Below are positions 24,143 to 32,663 of a stretch of DNA of 64,000 nucleotides, piece after piece. Made by a program: the position numbers and the translations under genes. The DNA comes from Desulfovibrio sp. X2 (GTDB taxonomy: Bacteria; Desulfobacterota; Desulfovibrionia; Desulfovibrionales; Desulfovibrionaceae), in NCBI RefSeq assembly GCF_000422205.1, contig NZ_ATHV01000001.1, positions 62,001 through 126,000 of the forward strand. The letters are read 5' to 3'. The notes under the pieces were generated by a model. It saw only the letters and a list, made by a program, of their open reading frames with translations, did not search any database and was not told where the DNA came from. Within the stretch, counting starts at the first letter, position 1. Every line of letters begins with the position of its first letter.

Positions 24143-25366
24143 TCAGGCGAAGGAGGCGATCTTGGCCTTGAGCGCCTTGGCGATCTCCTTGCCGTAGGCG
24201 TAGCAGGCCTCGAAGGTCTCGTGGGTCGGGGCGTTCTGCACCTTGACCGCGTCTCCGGCGACCTTCTCGATGCCGATCTTGTCCAGCCACTCGGCCAGGA
24301 TCTTCACGGACTCGCCGCTCCAGCCGTAGGAGCCGAAGCAGCCGCCGACCTTGTTCAGGGGGCGCAGCCCCTTGATGTACTGCAGCGTGCCCGCGATGTT
24401 CGGCAGGATGCCGTTGTTGTGCGTGGGCGAGCCGAGGACCAGGGCGCCGCAGTCGAAGAGCTCGGTCACGATCGTGGAGTGGTGGTCCTTCTTGGCGTTC
24501 ATGATCTTCACGGACACGCCTTCGCTCTGCAGCCCGCCGGCCACGGCCTCGGCCATCATCTCGGTGGAGTGCCACATCGTGTCGTAGAGGATCAGGGCGC
24601 GGTTCTTCGGCTTGGCCGTGGCGAACTCGCGGTAGCGGTCGAGCACCCACTTGCAGTCCTCGCCGCGCCAGATGAGGCCGTGGTCCGGCATCAGGGTCTG
24701 GATGTCGAGCGCAAGCTCCTCGATCTTGTCCAGGGTCTTCAGCGTCACCGGGGAGTAGGGCTGCACGATGTTGGCGAAGTATTCCTTGAGGGCGTGCAGC
24801 ACCAGGCCGCGGTCGATCTCGTCGGCGAAGCGCTCGGAGGAGGAGATGTTCTGGCCGAAGGCGTCGGAGGAGATGAGCATCTTCTCCTCGGGGATGTAGG
24901 TGACCATGTTGTCCGGCCAGTGCAGCATGCGCGTCTCGAGGAACTTGAGGGTGCGCTTGCCGATGGAGACGCTGTGGCCCGAGGGGCAGACCTCGATGGG
25001 CCAGTCGGCCGAGGAGTGGTGGTAGAGCGACTTGATGTTCCGCTCGCCCATGGGGGAGCAGAAGATCTTCTCGGGCTTCATGCGCTCCACGGCCTCGATG
25101 AGGCAGCCGCCGTGGTCCGGCTCGAGGTGGTTGACCACGATGTAGTCGACCTTGTCGAGGCTGCCCAGCGTGCTGGTCACGTTGCAGAAGAACTCGTCCT
25201 TGTGCTCCGCCTCGACGGTGTCGAAGAGGGTGACCTTCTCGTCCTTGACCAGAAAGGCGTTGTACGTGGTTCCGAGCGGCGAACGGGAGTACCCGTGGAA
25301 GTTGCGCGTAGCCCAGGCCACCACGCCCACCCAGAATATCTCGTCGGTAATGGCGTATGGTCTCAT
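24143..25366 (-). CDS. roo: Rubredoxin:oxygen oxidoreductase (flavodiiron protein)
   Basis: A 407-residue cytosolic flavodiiron protein that reduces O2 (and often NO) to water with electrons from rubredoxin. The beta-lactamase-like half has the diiron ligand set HLEPDHGG with further His/Asp ligands in the MLHWPDNM and SSDAFGQN segments. The flavodoxin-like half begins around residue 255 (ALILYDTMWHSTEMMAEAV), and FMN-contact segments SPTHNNGILP and GSYGWSGE are visible. Start ATG follows GAGGA. It lies downstream of dfx and rub as in other Desulfovibrio, but hairpins separate it from rub, so it may have its own control. Confidence 0.95.
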   Translation of the reverse strand: MRPYAITDEIFWVGVVAWATRNFHGYSRSPLGTTYNAFLVKDEKVTLFDTVEAEHKDEFFCNVTSTLGSLDKVDYIVVNHLEPDHGGCLIEAVERMKPEKIFCSPMGERNIKSLYHHSSADWPIEVCPSGHSVSIGKRTLKFLETRMLHWPDNMVTYIPEEKMLISSDAFGQNISSSERFADEIDRGLVLHALKEYFANIVQPYSPVTLKTLDKIEELALDIQTLMPDHGLIWRGEDCKWVLDRYREFATAKPKNRALILYDTMWHSTEMMAEAVAGGLQSEGVSVKIMNAKKDHHSTIVTELFDCGALVLGSPTHNNGILPNIAGTLQYIKGLRPLNKVGGCFGSYGWSGESVKILAEWLDKIGIEKVAGDAVKVQNAPTHETFEACYAYGKEIAKALKAKIASFA

Positions 25367-25404
25367 GAGTATCCTCACTGTGCGGGAATAGGTAATATGT
25401 TCCG

Positions 25405-25424
25405 AAAAACGACTTTTCGTTTTT
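25405..25424. promoter_or_regulatory. AT-rich inverted repeat in the roo leader
   Basis: AAAAACGA and TCGTTTTT flank a 4-base centre 39 bases before the roo ATG. It could be an operator or an RNA hairpin. In the minus-strand RNA the 3-prime arm ends in U residues, so a leaky terminator is also possible. Confidence 0.35.
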
Positions 25425-25510
25425 ACCGGAATTGTTCAATCAAGGAAAGGTCGGGGGATGTGGCATTTTGGCCGAAAGGGGCGAAAGGCGGAGGGAGGCC
25501 GGAAAGGAGG

Positions 25511-25538
25511 AACGGCGGCCGGTGACCCGGCCGCCGTT
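25511..25538 (-). terminator. Hairpin after rubredoxin gene
   Basis: AACGGCGGCCGG (25511-25522) and CCGGCCGCCGTT (25527-25538) form a perfect 12-base-pair stem 11 bases after the rub stop. Only a short mixed T run follows on the minus strand, so termination may be partial. Confidence 0.55.
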
Positions 25539-25549
25539 CATTCTGCGGA

Positions 25550-25708
25550 TCAGCCTTCCGGCGAGAACTCGTCCTTGCCCGCGCCGCAGACCGGGCAGAC
25601 CCAGTCCTCGGGCAGATCCTCGAACTTGGTGCCCGCGGCGACGTTGTTGTCGGGGTCGCCGTTGGCGGGATCGTAGACGTAGCCGCAGATGTTGCAGACG
25701 TATTTCAT
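25550..25708 (-). CDS. rub: Rubredoxin
   Basis: A 52-residue electron carrier with a single Fe(Cys)4 site. The two knuckles are CNICGY (near residues 5-10) and CPVCGAGK (near 38-45), with the conserved YDPANGDP and [10 protein letters not shown]. Length is typical of Desulfovibrio rubredoxin. GGGAGGA precedes the ATG. It lies between dfx and roo and is the expected electron donor to Roo and to the superoxide reductase. Confidence 0.97.
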   Translation of the reverse strand: MKYVCNICGYVYDPANGDPDNNVAAGTKFEDLPEDWVCPVCGAGKDEFSPEG

Positions 25709-25735
25709 GTGTTCCTCCCCTCGCGGGATTTCGGT

Positions 25736-26119
25736 TTAGCCCTGGGCCTTCCAGTGGCCGTGGAGGTTGCAGTACTCGCGCGCGGCGACCTGGGTGGCCT
25801 GGATGCAGAACTCGGCCTCCGGGGCGTCGCCGGGCTTCAGGTACTTGTAGTAGCTGCGGCCGTCGGCCATGAGCTCGATCCACTCGATGTAGTGCTTCTC
25901 CTCCATCGGATGGGGGACCGCGCCCACCTTGACCTTGTAGCCGTTCGCGGTCTTCTCGATGACCGGCACGTGCTTTTCCTTGGCCGCGTCGACCATGCCT
26001 TCCTTCATGTACTTCATGGGCTCGCCGCAGCAGACGAGTTCGCCCGCCCCGCCGTGCATGACGGTGACGATGTTGCCGCAGGCTTCACACTTGTAGACTT
26101 CGTAACGTTCGGCTGCCAT
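25736..26119 (-). CDS. dfx: Desulfoferrodoxin (superoxide reductase)
   Basis: A 127-residue two-iron protein that reduces superoxide to peroxide in the cytosol. The N-terminal desulforedoxin-like centre I uses CEACG and the CC pair in ELVCCGEPM. The catalytic centre II His/Cys ligands are visible in [14 protein letters not shown] and in the C-terminal CNLHGHW. Its length is that of class I (2Fe) enzymes. It heads the dfx-rub-(roo) group behind a strong promoter, with GGAGG at the start. Confidence 0.96.
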   Translation of the reverse strand: MAAERYEVYKCEACGNIVTVMHGGAGELVCCGEPMKYMKEGMVDAAKEKHVPVIEKTANGYKVKVGAVPHPMEEKHYIEWIELMADGRSYYKYLKPGDAPEAEFCIQATQVAAREYCNLHGHWKAQG

Positions 26120-26241
26120 ATCATTGTCCTCCTTAGGATTCCGGCGCGTTGGGCCGCACCGTGGCGGTCGGCCGGATCGTCCCCCGCACGGGGCGTCCGG
26201 CGATGTAGCCCCTCGGCGGCGAAGCGGAGAGGCATTTTCCG

Positions 26242-26269
26242 TTTATACGCCTCTCGAAAATTATTTCAA
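26242..26269 (-). promoter_or_regulatory. Promoter of dfx-rub
   Basis: On the minus strand TTGAAA (26264-26269) and TATAAA (26242-26247) are 16 bases apart, both one mismatch from consensus. The predicted leader before dfx is about 115 bases, long for this genome. Confidence 0.65.
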
Positions 26270-26281
26270 CGCCGGGAGAAC

Positions 26282-26320
26282 AAAAAAACGCCACCTCCGG
26301 CCGGATATCCGGCAGGCGCC
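26282..26320 (-). terminator. Terminator of the PilZ/chemoreceptor transcript
   Basis: On the minus strand CGCCTGCCGGAT and ATCCGGCC...GGCG make an imperfect stem followed by seven T residues (26282-26288), 31 bases after the PilZ stop. Confidence 0.65.
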
Positions 26321-26350
26321 TCGGCAGAACCTTCGTCCGCACTCCCCGTC

Positions 26351-26716
26351 TCAGGCGGAAAGCATGCGCTGCAGCTCGGCGATGCCCACGGACAGCGGCT
26401 CGTGGAACTCGATGCCGATCTCGCCGTCCCTTGTCCAGCGCACGTCGCACGAAATCCCGGTCAGGGGGACGTTGTCGCAGACCATGTCGGACTCGAAGAG
26501 CACCCGCCGTGGCGGGACGATGCGCTGCTTCGCGTGCTCGACCATGCGGCAGCGCGCGCCGCCGCGGCTTATGTCCACGAGCCGCGCCTTGTGCCGCTCG
26601 CCCTCGGGCTCGAGGCGCAGGACGCAGAAGTGCTCGAAGCCGTAGGCCTTGAGGAAGAGCCGCGGGTGTGCGCGGCGCTCCCCGCCGTCGAAACGGGATT
26701 CGGACGGACACGTCAT
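26351..26716 (-). CDS. PilZ-domain protein (c-di-GMP binding)
   Basis: A 121-residue single-domain PilZ protein. The c-di-GMP-binding motifs are RRAHPR (near residues 14-19) and DISRGGARC (near 48-56). It would translate c-di-GMP levels into motility or surface behaviour by protein contact. It lies 25 bases downstream of the DcrA-like chemoreceptor gene on the same strand with an AAGGAGG site, so it is probably co-transcribed and could link redox sensing to c-di-GMP (inference). Confidence 0.85.
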   Translation of the reverse strand: MTCPSESRFDGGERRAHPRLFLKAYGFEHFCVLRLEPEGERHKARLVDISRGGARCRMVEHAKQRIVPPRRVLFESDMVCDNVPLTGISCDVRWTRDGEIGIEFHEPLSVGIAELQRMLSA

Positions 26717-26741
26717 GGCGCCTCCTTCATCCGGGAGCGGC

Positions 26742-28742
26742 TCAGCTCTTGAAGCGCTCCACCAGTCCGGACAGGTCCTCGGCCATCCTGGCCACGTCCT
26801 GGATGCGGCCGTTGGCCTCCTGGATGCGGATCGAGATGTCCTGGGACGTGTTGTTGATCTTGGTCACGTTGGTGTTGATCTCCTCGCTCGTGGAGGACTG
26901 CTGCTCCGAGGCCGTGGCGATGTTGCGCACCATGTCCGCGATGGACACGGACTGGGCGATGATCTCCGAGAGCACGGAGCCCGCGTCCTCGACCATGCCC
27001 GTGGCCCGCTCCACGCGCTGGCGCGTGGAGCCCATCTCGCTGACCGCAGCCGCGGACACGTCCTGGATCTCGGCGATGGCCTGTCCCACCTCGCGGGTGG
27101 CGTTCATGGTCTTCTCGGCGAGCTTCCTGACCTCGTCCGCGACCACGGCGAAGCCGCGGCCCGCGTCGCCCGCCCGCGCGGCCTCGATGGCCGCGTTCAG
27201 TGCCAGCAGGTTGGTCTGGTCCGCGATGTCCGAGATCACGGAGAGCACGCGGCCGATGGCCTCGGCCTTGCCCGCCAGGCTGTTCAGGGTCCCGGCCAGC
27301 TCGTTGGTGGTCTTGGCCACCTCGCGCGTGGTCATCACGGTCTCCTGCACGCGGCTGCCGCCCTGCTGGGCCACGCTGCCCGCCTTGTCCGCCGCCTCGG
27401 CCGTCTGCCCGGCGTTGCGCGCCACCTCGAGCACCGTGGCGTTCATCTCCTCCATGGCCGCGGCCACCTGGGAGGTGCGGTCTGCGGTGTTGTCCACGCC
27501 GGAGGTCAGGTCCTCCATGCGCGAGGAGAGCTCCATGGCCGCGGAAGCGAGGTCGTGGGCCACGGTGGTGACCTGCCCCGCGACCTCGAGGAGGTTCTTC
27601 CTGTGCGCCTCGATGCGGCGCTTGTCCTGCTCCTCCTGGGTCAGGTCGATGAGCACGCCGATGGCGCCCACCACGCTGCCCGAGGAGTCGCGCAGCGGCG
27701 AGACCTCGTAGTGCAGGGGGAACTCCACGCCGTCGCGGCGCAGGTGGCGGAAGTTGCCGCTCACCGAGCGCCCCTGCCCGAGGACCGCGCCGGTCAGGTT
27801 GGCGTCCTTGCCGAAGACCTCGGCCACGGTCCTGCCCATGACCTCGTCCTCGCGCTTGCCGAGGATGTTGCGCAGGGGCACGTTGGCGACCTCGAGGCGG
27901 TCCTCCCCGTCGGTCACGAAGAGGGGGATGATGATGCCGTCGAGGATGCCCCGGTTGTACTCGAGCTGGTCCTTGATGCGCAGGATCATGGTCGTCAGGT
28001 ACTCGCACAGGCTCGAGAGCTCGTCCTGCCCGCCCACGTCGAAGCAGACGTTCAGGTCGCCCTGGCTCACGCGCTCGGAATAGGCGGAGATGAAGCGGAT
28101 GCGGCTGATGACGGCCTTGCGCATGAAGAGCACGAGCGTGGCCAAAAGGAGCACGAGGCCGGTCACGGAGATGACGGCGCCCTTGATCTGGATGGAGCGA
28201 AGCCCCCCCATCTCCTGCGAGAGGTCCTGGAGCATGACCAGGGAGCCGAGCACGGGCCTGCTCTTGCCGTGGCAGTGGTAGCAGCGCGGCTCGTTGGGGA
28301 TGGTCGCGACCTCGAGGAAATAGGGCGTGCCCGCCATCCTGATGAGCTCGCCGCGCTTGGTCTCGCTCGCGAGGCTCTGGCCGAGCAGCTCGGCCACCTG
28401 GCCGTCCATGACCTGGCCGAGGTCCTTGCGCAGCAGCTCGGGCTTGGTGGCGTAGGTCACGTTGCCCGAATGGTTGGTGATGGAGATGGTGAACTTGCCG
28501 TATTCCTTGCCGATCTTCTCGAACTGGTGGATGGTCTCCTCGTTGTTGCCCTGGCGCATGGGCTCCTCGATGGCCATCTGCACGAGACGCGAGGTGCGCT
28601 CGGCGCCGGTCTCGATCTCGTGCAGGATGCCCTTGCGCTGCCAGTAGGAGTTGGCCAGGAAGAGGCCGAGGAAGGCAAGGATGGTCAGGCCGGAGGTGAG
28701 GAACAGGACTTTCGCGCCGAGGGACCGACGGATGAACTGCAT
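26742..28742 (-). CDS. dcrA: DcrA-like methyl-accepting chemotaxis protein with periplasmic heme c
   Basis: A 666-residue chemoreceptor. Transmembrane segments lie near residues 11-31 and 184-206. Between them is a periplasmic domain with a covalent heme site C154YHCH158. HAMP follows, then a PAS domain (about 240-360; [20 protein letters not shown]) and the signalling hairpin tip [19 protein letters not shown]. Size and order match DcrA of D. vulgaris, a redox/oxygen chemosensor (established for that protein). The start follows GGGAGGGAG. A tetraheme cytochrome gene lies 14 bases upstream and a PilZ gene 25 bases downstream. Confidence 0.88.
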   Translation of the reverse strand: MQFIRRSLGAKVLFLTSGLTILAFLGLFLANSYWQRKGILHEIETGAERTSRLVQMAIEEPMRQGNNEETIHQFEKIGKEYGKFTISITNHSGNVTYATKPELLRKDLGQVMDGQVAELLGQSLASETKRGELIRMAGTPYFLEVATIPNEPRCYHCHGKSRPVLGSLVMLQDLSQEMGGLRSIQIKGAVISVTGLVLLLATLVLFMRKAVISRIRFISAYSERVSQGDLNVCFDVGGQDELSSLCEYLTTMILRIKDQLEYNRGILDGIIIPLFVTDGEDRLEVANVPLRNILGKREDEVMGRTVAEVFGKDANLTGAVLGQGRSVSGNFRHLRRDGVEFPLHYEVSPLRDSSGSVVGAIGVLIDLTQEEQDKRRIEAHRKNLLEVAGQVTTVAHDLASAAMELSSRMEDLTSGVDNTADRTSQVAAAMEEMNATVLEVARNAGQTAEAADKAGSVAQQGGSRVQETVMTTREVAKTTNELAGTLNSLAGKAEAIGRVLSVISDIADQTNLLALNAAIEAARAGDAGRGFAVVADEVRKLAEKTMNATREVGQAIAEIQDVSAAAVSEMGSTRQRVERATGMVEDAGSVLSEIIAQSVSIADMVRNIATASEQQSSTSEEINTNVTKINNTSQDISIRIQEANGRIQDVARMAEDLSGLVERFKS

Positions 28743-28756
28743 GCTCCCTCCCCCCA

Positions 28757-29329
28757 TCAGTGCGCGCCGCCGAAGAGGAGCGGCTTGAAGTTGAAGGAGG
28801 CCACCCGGTCACTGTTGTGGCACGTCTCGCAGTCCTTGAGCGTCAGGTTGCGCCTGATGAGCGAGGGATCGCCGCCCGAATCGACGTGGGCGCTGCCCGG
28901 GCCGTGGCAGACCTCGCACCCGGCGTTGGCCAGCCCCGGCGTCTTCTCGATGCTCACGAAGCCGCCCGGCCTGCCGTAGCCCGTGGTGTGGCAGCCGTAG
29001 CACTCCTTGACCTCGCCCGGGGCCAGGTCCGAGGCCATGATCTGCACGCTCTTCCAGGATTTGGCCTTCTTGGCGTACCTGGAATAGTTCTCGTATTCCT
29101 TTTGGTGGCAGTCCTTGCACGCCTCCGAGCCGACGTAGGAGGCGGACTGCTGCGCCTTGGAGAGCTGCGGGGCGGAAGTTGCGGACGGCGTCTGCGCCGC
29201 GACCGCCGCCGGGGACTCCATGGCGGGCTGAGGGACCGGTTCTGCGGTTTGCGCTCCAAGACGTCCGTTCGGGACGAAAAGTCCCAAGACGGCCAGCCCA
29301 AGGACCAGGGTGAGATGGCGACAGCTCAC
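28757..29329 (-). CDS. Exported tetraheme c-type cytochrome
   Basis: A 190-residue periplasmic protein with a signal peptide (to about residue 26), a Pro/Ala-rich spacer, and four heme motifs: C71KDCH, C110YGCH, C138EVCH and C167ETCH. The [12 protein letters not shown] segment is typical of cytochrome c554-like multiheme proteins. Start is GTG behind GAGGAGGGGGG; no in-frame ATG fits. It is immediately upstream of the heme chemoreceptor, so it may exchange electrons with that receptor or supply its redox signal (inference). Confidence 0.85.
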   Translation of the reverse strand: MSCRHLTLVLGLAVLGLFVPNGRLGAQTAEPVPQPAMESPAAVAAQTPSATSAPQLSKAQQSASYVGSEACKDCHQKEYENYSRYAKKAKSWKSVQIMASDLAPGEVKECYGCHTTGYGRPGGFVSIEKTPGLANAGCEVCHGPGSAHVDSGGDPSLIRRNLTLKDCETCHNSDRVASFNFKPLLFGGAH

Positions 29330-29392
29330 GGAAGACCCCCCTCCTCGCTGATCGGTTGCAGCGATACGCGCCGGAAAAAATGGTTGAAAAAA

Positions 29393-29419
29393 GTTATAAC
29401 CTTTCCGGAGAAAGGTCAA
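29393..29419 (-). promoter_or_regulatory. Promoter with embedded operator for the cytochrome/chemoreceptor/PilZ operon
   Basis: On the minus strand TTGACC (29414-29419) and TATAAC (29393-29398) are 15 bases apart. The spacer is almost entirely a 7-4-7 inverted repeat, ACCTTTCCGGAGAAAGGT (29399-29416), so a bound regulator would block or distort the promoter. The short spacer would suit MerR-like control less well than the 19 bases usual there. Confidence 0.5.
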
Positions 29420-29497
29420 AGCATCGGCGGGATTTTCGCCTCTCCGGAGGGGATTTCGGGGGGATTTCGGTGGAGTCGGGACGGACTCCGGGGCGGA

Positions 29498-29522
29498 ACG
29501 GGGCCGGCCGGGCCGGCCCCGT
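29498..29522. terminator. GC-rich hairpin after purL
   Basis: ACGGGGCCGGCC and GGCCGGCCCCGT (29498-29509, 29511-29522) form a perfect stem six bases beyond the purL stop. A second short inverted repeat (GGAGTC/GACTCC, about 29472-29489) follows. There is no T run, so termination efficiency is uncertain. Confidence 0.45.
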
Positions 29523-29527
29523 CCTGT

Positions 29528-32506
29528 CTACCAGTCGAGCGTGGCCTTGAAGGCCCGGGCCAGCCCGTCCACGGGCTCGGCGAAGAGCTCCCGGCCGCCG
29601 CGCGCCACACGCACCGCGGCGTCGTCCGTGGTGCGGCCGAGGAGTCCCGCGGCCTGCCCGGCGAACAGGGCCTCGAAGTCCGCGGCCTTGTCCTCGGGCA
29701 CGGTGACCAGCAGGCGGCTGTGCGATTCGGCGTAGAGCAGGGCCAGGTCGGAGAGCGGCTCGCCCGGCGCGGGCACGGCGTCGAGGTCGACGGCGGCGCC
29801 CATGCGGCCGCCGATGGCCATCTCGGCCAGGGCCACGCCAAGGCCGCCGTCGGAGCAGTCGTGGCAGGCGCTGACGAGCCCCCTGCCCGCGGCCGTGAAC
29901 AGGGCGCGGTAGCGGGCCTGGGCGGCCAGGGCGTCCACCTGGGGCACGGCGCCGCCCGCAAGGCCCAGCTCCTGGGCGAGCTCGGTGCCCGCGAGTTCCG
30001 CGGCGGTGGCGCCGAGCAGGTAGATGCGCTCACCGGCCCGCTTGAAGTCGGAGGTCAGGCATTTCGAGACGTCCGGCACGATGCCGACCACGGAGAAGAG
30101 GACCGTGGGCGGGATGGAGATCTTGGCCCCGCCGCCCGTGTAGTCGTTCTTCATGGAGTCCTTGCCCGAGATGCAGGGCACGCCGTAGGAGCGGCAGAAG
30201 TGGGCCAGGGCGCGGTTGGCGCGCACCAGCTGGGCCAGCTTGTACTCGCCGTCCGGGGTCTTCTCGGACTGCACCGGGTCGCACCAGCAGAAGTTGTCCA
30301 CGCCGATCATGCGGTCGGGGTCCGCGCCCACGGCCACGGCGTTGCGCACGGCCTCGTCCAGGGCGCCGGCCATCATCCAGTAGGTGTCGAAGTCGGAGAA
30401 CTTGGGGCAGATGCCGTGCGACACGGCCAGGCCCTGCTCGCTCTCCAGTACCGGACGGATGACGCCCGCGTCGGCCGGGCCGTCCAGGCACAGGCCCACG
30501 AAGGGCTTCACCGCGCTGCCACCCTGGACCTCGTGGTCGTACTGCCGGACCACGTACTCCTTGGAGCAGATGTTCAGGCGGCCGAGCATGCGGCGCAGGA
30601 GCCCCCCCTGGTCCGCGACCTCGGGCAGGGGGGAGGCCTCGACGCGGGGGGCCTTCCACACGGCGCAAAGCTCCATCTGGGGCACGCCCTCGTGCAGGAA
30701 CTCCATGTCCAGGCAGGCCACCGGGGTCTCGCCCCAGGTGGCGTGGAAATAGCCCGAGTCCGTGAACTCGCCGAGCACCGTGGCCTCCACGTCCATCTCG
30801 CCCGCGAGCTTCAGGAACTCGGGCAGGCTTTTTGGGGGCACGGCCAGGCTCATGCGCTCCTGGGCCTCGGAGAGGAGCACCTCCCAGGGGCGCAGACCAG
30901 GGTACTTGAGCGGGGCCTTTTCGAGGTCGATGCGCGCGCCGCCCGTGGCCTCGGCCATCTCGCCGATGCTCGAGGAGAGGCCGCCCGCGCCGTTGTCCGT
31001 GATGGCGCTGTAGAGCCCCATGTCGCGGGCGCGCATGAGGAAGTCGTACATCTTGCGCTGGGTGATGGGGTCGCCGATCTGCACGGCCGTGGCGGGCGAT
31101 CCCTCGTGCAGCTCCTCCGAGGAGAAGGTCGCGCCGTGGATGCCGTCCTTGCCGATGCGGCCGCCGACCATGACCACGGCGTCCCCGGCCTGGTGGTACT
31201 TCTCGTAGGCCGGACGGCCCTGGAGCTCCATGGGCATGAGGCCAAGGGTGCCGCAATAGACCAGGGGCTTTCCGAGGTAGCGCTCGTCGAAGACGATGGA
31301 GCCGTTGACCGTGGGGATGCCGGACTTGTTGCCGCCGTGCTCCACGCCCTCGCGCACGCCCTCGAGCACCCGGCGGGGGTGCAGCAGGCGGGGGGGCAGC
31401 TCGGCCTCGTGGAAGGGCGAGGCGAAGCAGAAGACGTCCGTGTTGCAGATGAGCTCGGCGCCCATCCCCGTGCCCATTGGGTCGCGGTTCACGCCCACGA
31501 TGCCGGTGAGCGCTCCGCCGTAAGGGTCCAGGGCCGAGGGCGAGTTGTGCGTCTCCATCTTCACGCAGGCCGCGACCTCGTCCGTGAAGCGGAAGACGCC
31601 GGCGTTGTCCTTGAAGACCGAGAGGCAGAGGTCGTCCTCGCCCTTGGCCGCGCGCACGTCGCGCGTGGAGGCCGCGATGCAGGTCTTGAACAGGCTGTCC
31701 ACGACCTCCTCGCCGCCGCTCTCCTCGTCGCGGTAGGTGATGCGGGCGTTGAAGATCTTGTGCTTGCAGTGCTCGGACCAGGTCTGGGCCAGGATCTCGA
31801 TCTCGGCGTCAGTGGGGAGCTTCGGCATGCCGAGCTTCGCGCGCGCCCGGACGACCTCGTCCGAGGCGAAGTGGTCGCGGATGGCGTGCAGCTCGGAAAG
31901 GCTGAGGGCCAGGGTGTTGGCCCGGGAGAAGTCCATGAGCTCGGCGTCGCTCATGGCGAAAATATCGATGGTCGCAACCTCGCTCACGCCCTGGGCCGTG
32001 ACCTCGGCCGCCTTGGGCTCGATGTCCGCGCCCTCGCTCGCCGCGCGCAGCTCGTAGCGCTGGATGAGCTCGTTGGCCAAAAGGTCCGTGGCGATGTGCC
32101 CGGCCTGCTCGCGCGAAAGGTCGCCCGAGAAGAGATACTGCGTCGAGGTGTACACGGAGAGGCCGCGCGCGGCCTCGGGCGGGAGGCCGAGGACCACGGC
32201 CAGGGTTTCGCGCGCCGTGCGTCCCTCGTTGTCCGTCACGCCGGGGCGGAAGCCGACCTCGATCAGCCAGTCGTAGCCCGAGGCCAGGGGGGAGAGCGAG
32301 GCCTCGTGCAGCACCGGGTCGTGCAGCGCGCCGCGCGCGACCGCCGTCTCCACCTGCTCGGCCGTGAGGCCCTCCACGGTGAAGACCTTGACGATGCGCG
32401 CCGAGCGCACGTCCAGGCCCAGGGCGTTTTTCACGGCCGCGGCCGCCTTGCGGCCGGGGGTGTCGATGACGGTGGGCTTCAGAGCCACGTGGACGCGAAA
32501 CAGCAT
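29528..32506 (-). CDS. purL: Phosphoribosylformylglycinamidine synthase, PurS-PurL fusion without glutaminase
   Basis: A 992-residue enzyme for the fourth step of purine synthesis (FGAR to FGAM, ATP-dependent). The N-terminal 80 residues (FRVHVALKPTVIDTPGRKAA, then VKNALGL) are a PurS domain. The PurL part follows with WSEHCKHK, METHNSPSA, GVNRDPMGTG and HGGNKSGIPTV, and a second half with ISGKDSMKNDY and ACHDCSDGGLGVAL. There is no C-terminal PurQ amidotransferase, unlike the approximately 1,300-residue large PurL, so a separate PurQ must exist elsewhere. The start has AAGGAG. Confidence 0.93.
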   Translation of the reverse strand: MLFRVHVALKPTVIDTPGRKAAAAVKNALGLDVRSARIVKVFTVEGLTAEQVETAVARGALHDPVLHEASLSPLASGYDWLIEVGFRPGVTDNEGRTARETLAVVLGLPPEAARGLSVYTSTQYLFSGDLSREQAGHIATDLLANELIQRYELRAASEGADIEPKAAEVTAQGVSEVATIDIFAMSDAELMDFSRANTLALSLSELHAIRDHFASDEVVRARAKLGMPKLPTDAEIEILAQTWSEHCKHKIFNARITYRDEESGGEEVVDSLFKTCIAASTRDVRAAKGEDDLCLSVFKDNAGVFRFTDEVAACVKMETHNSPSALDPYGGALTGIVGVNRDPMGTGMGAELICNTDVFCFASPFHEAELPPRLLHPRRVLEGVREGVEHGGNKSGIPTVNGSIVFDERYLGKPLVYCGTLGLMPMELQGRPAYEKYHQAGDAVVMVGGRIGKDGIHGATFSSEELHEGSPATAVQIGDPITQRKMYDFLMRARDMGLYSAITDNGAGGLSSSIGEMAEATGGARIDLEKAPLKYPGLRPWEVLLSEAQERMSLAVPPKSLPEFLKLAGEMDVEATVLGEFTDSGYFHATWGETPVACLDMEFLHEGVPQMELCAVWKAPRVEASPLPEVADQGGLLRRMLGRLNICSKEYVVRQYDHEVQGGSAVKPFVGLCLDGPADAGVIRPVLESEQGLAVSHGICPKFSDFDTYWMMAGALDEAVRNAVAVGADPDRMIGVDNFCWCDPVQSEKTPDGEYKLAQLVRANRALAHFCRSYGVPCISGKDSMKNDYTGGGAKISIPPTVLFSVVGIVPDVSKCLTSDFKRAGERIYLLGATAAELAGTELAQELGLAGGAVPQVDALAAQARYRALFTAAGRGLVSACHDCSDGGLGVALAEMAIGGRMGAAVDLDAVPAPGEPLSDLALLYAESHSRLLVTVPEDKAADFEALFAGQAAGLLGRTTDDAAVRVARGGRELFAEPVDGLARAFKATLDW

Positions 32507-32663
32507 GACGGTCTCCTTGGATGCGGCGTCGATGGGGCAGGGGATAGCAGATGCGGCCCCGGGAATAAAGTGCCGTGTCCGGCCGCGCGCCGGATTTCGG
32601 CCGCGCCGGGCGGGGCCCCTTTTCGGCGGTCCTCGGCAAGCCCGGCCGGCAGGCCGCGGCCGG

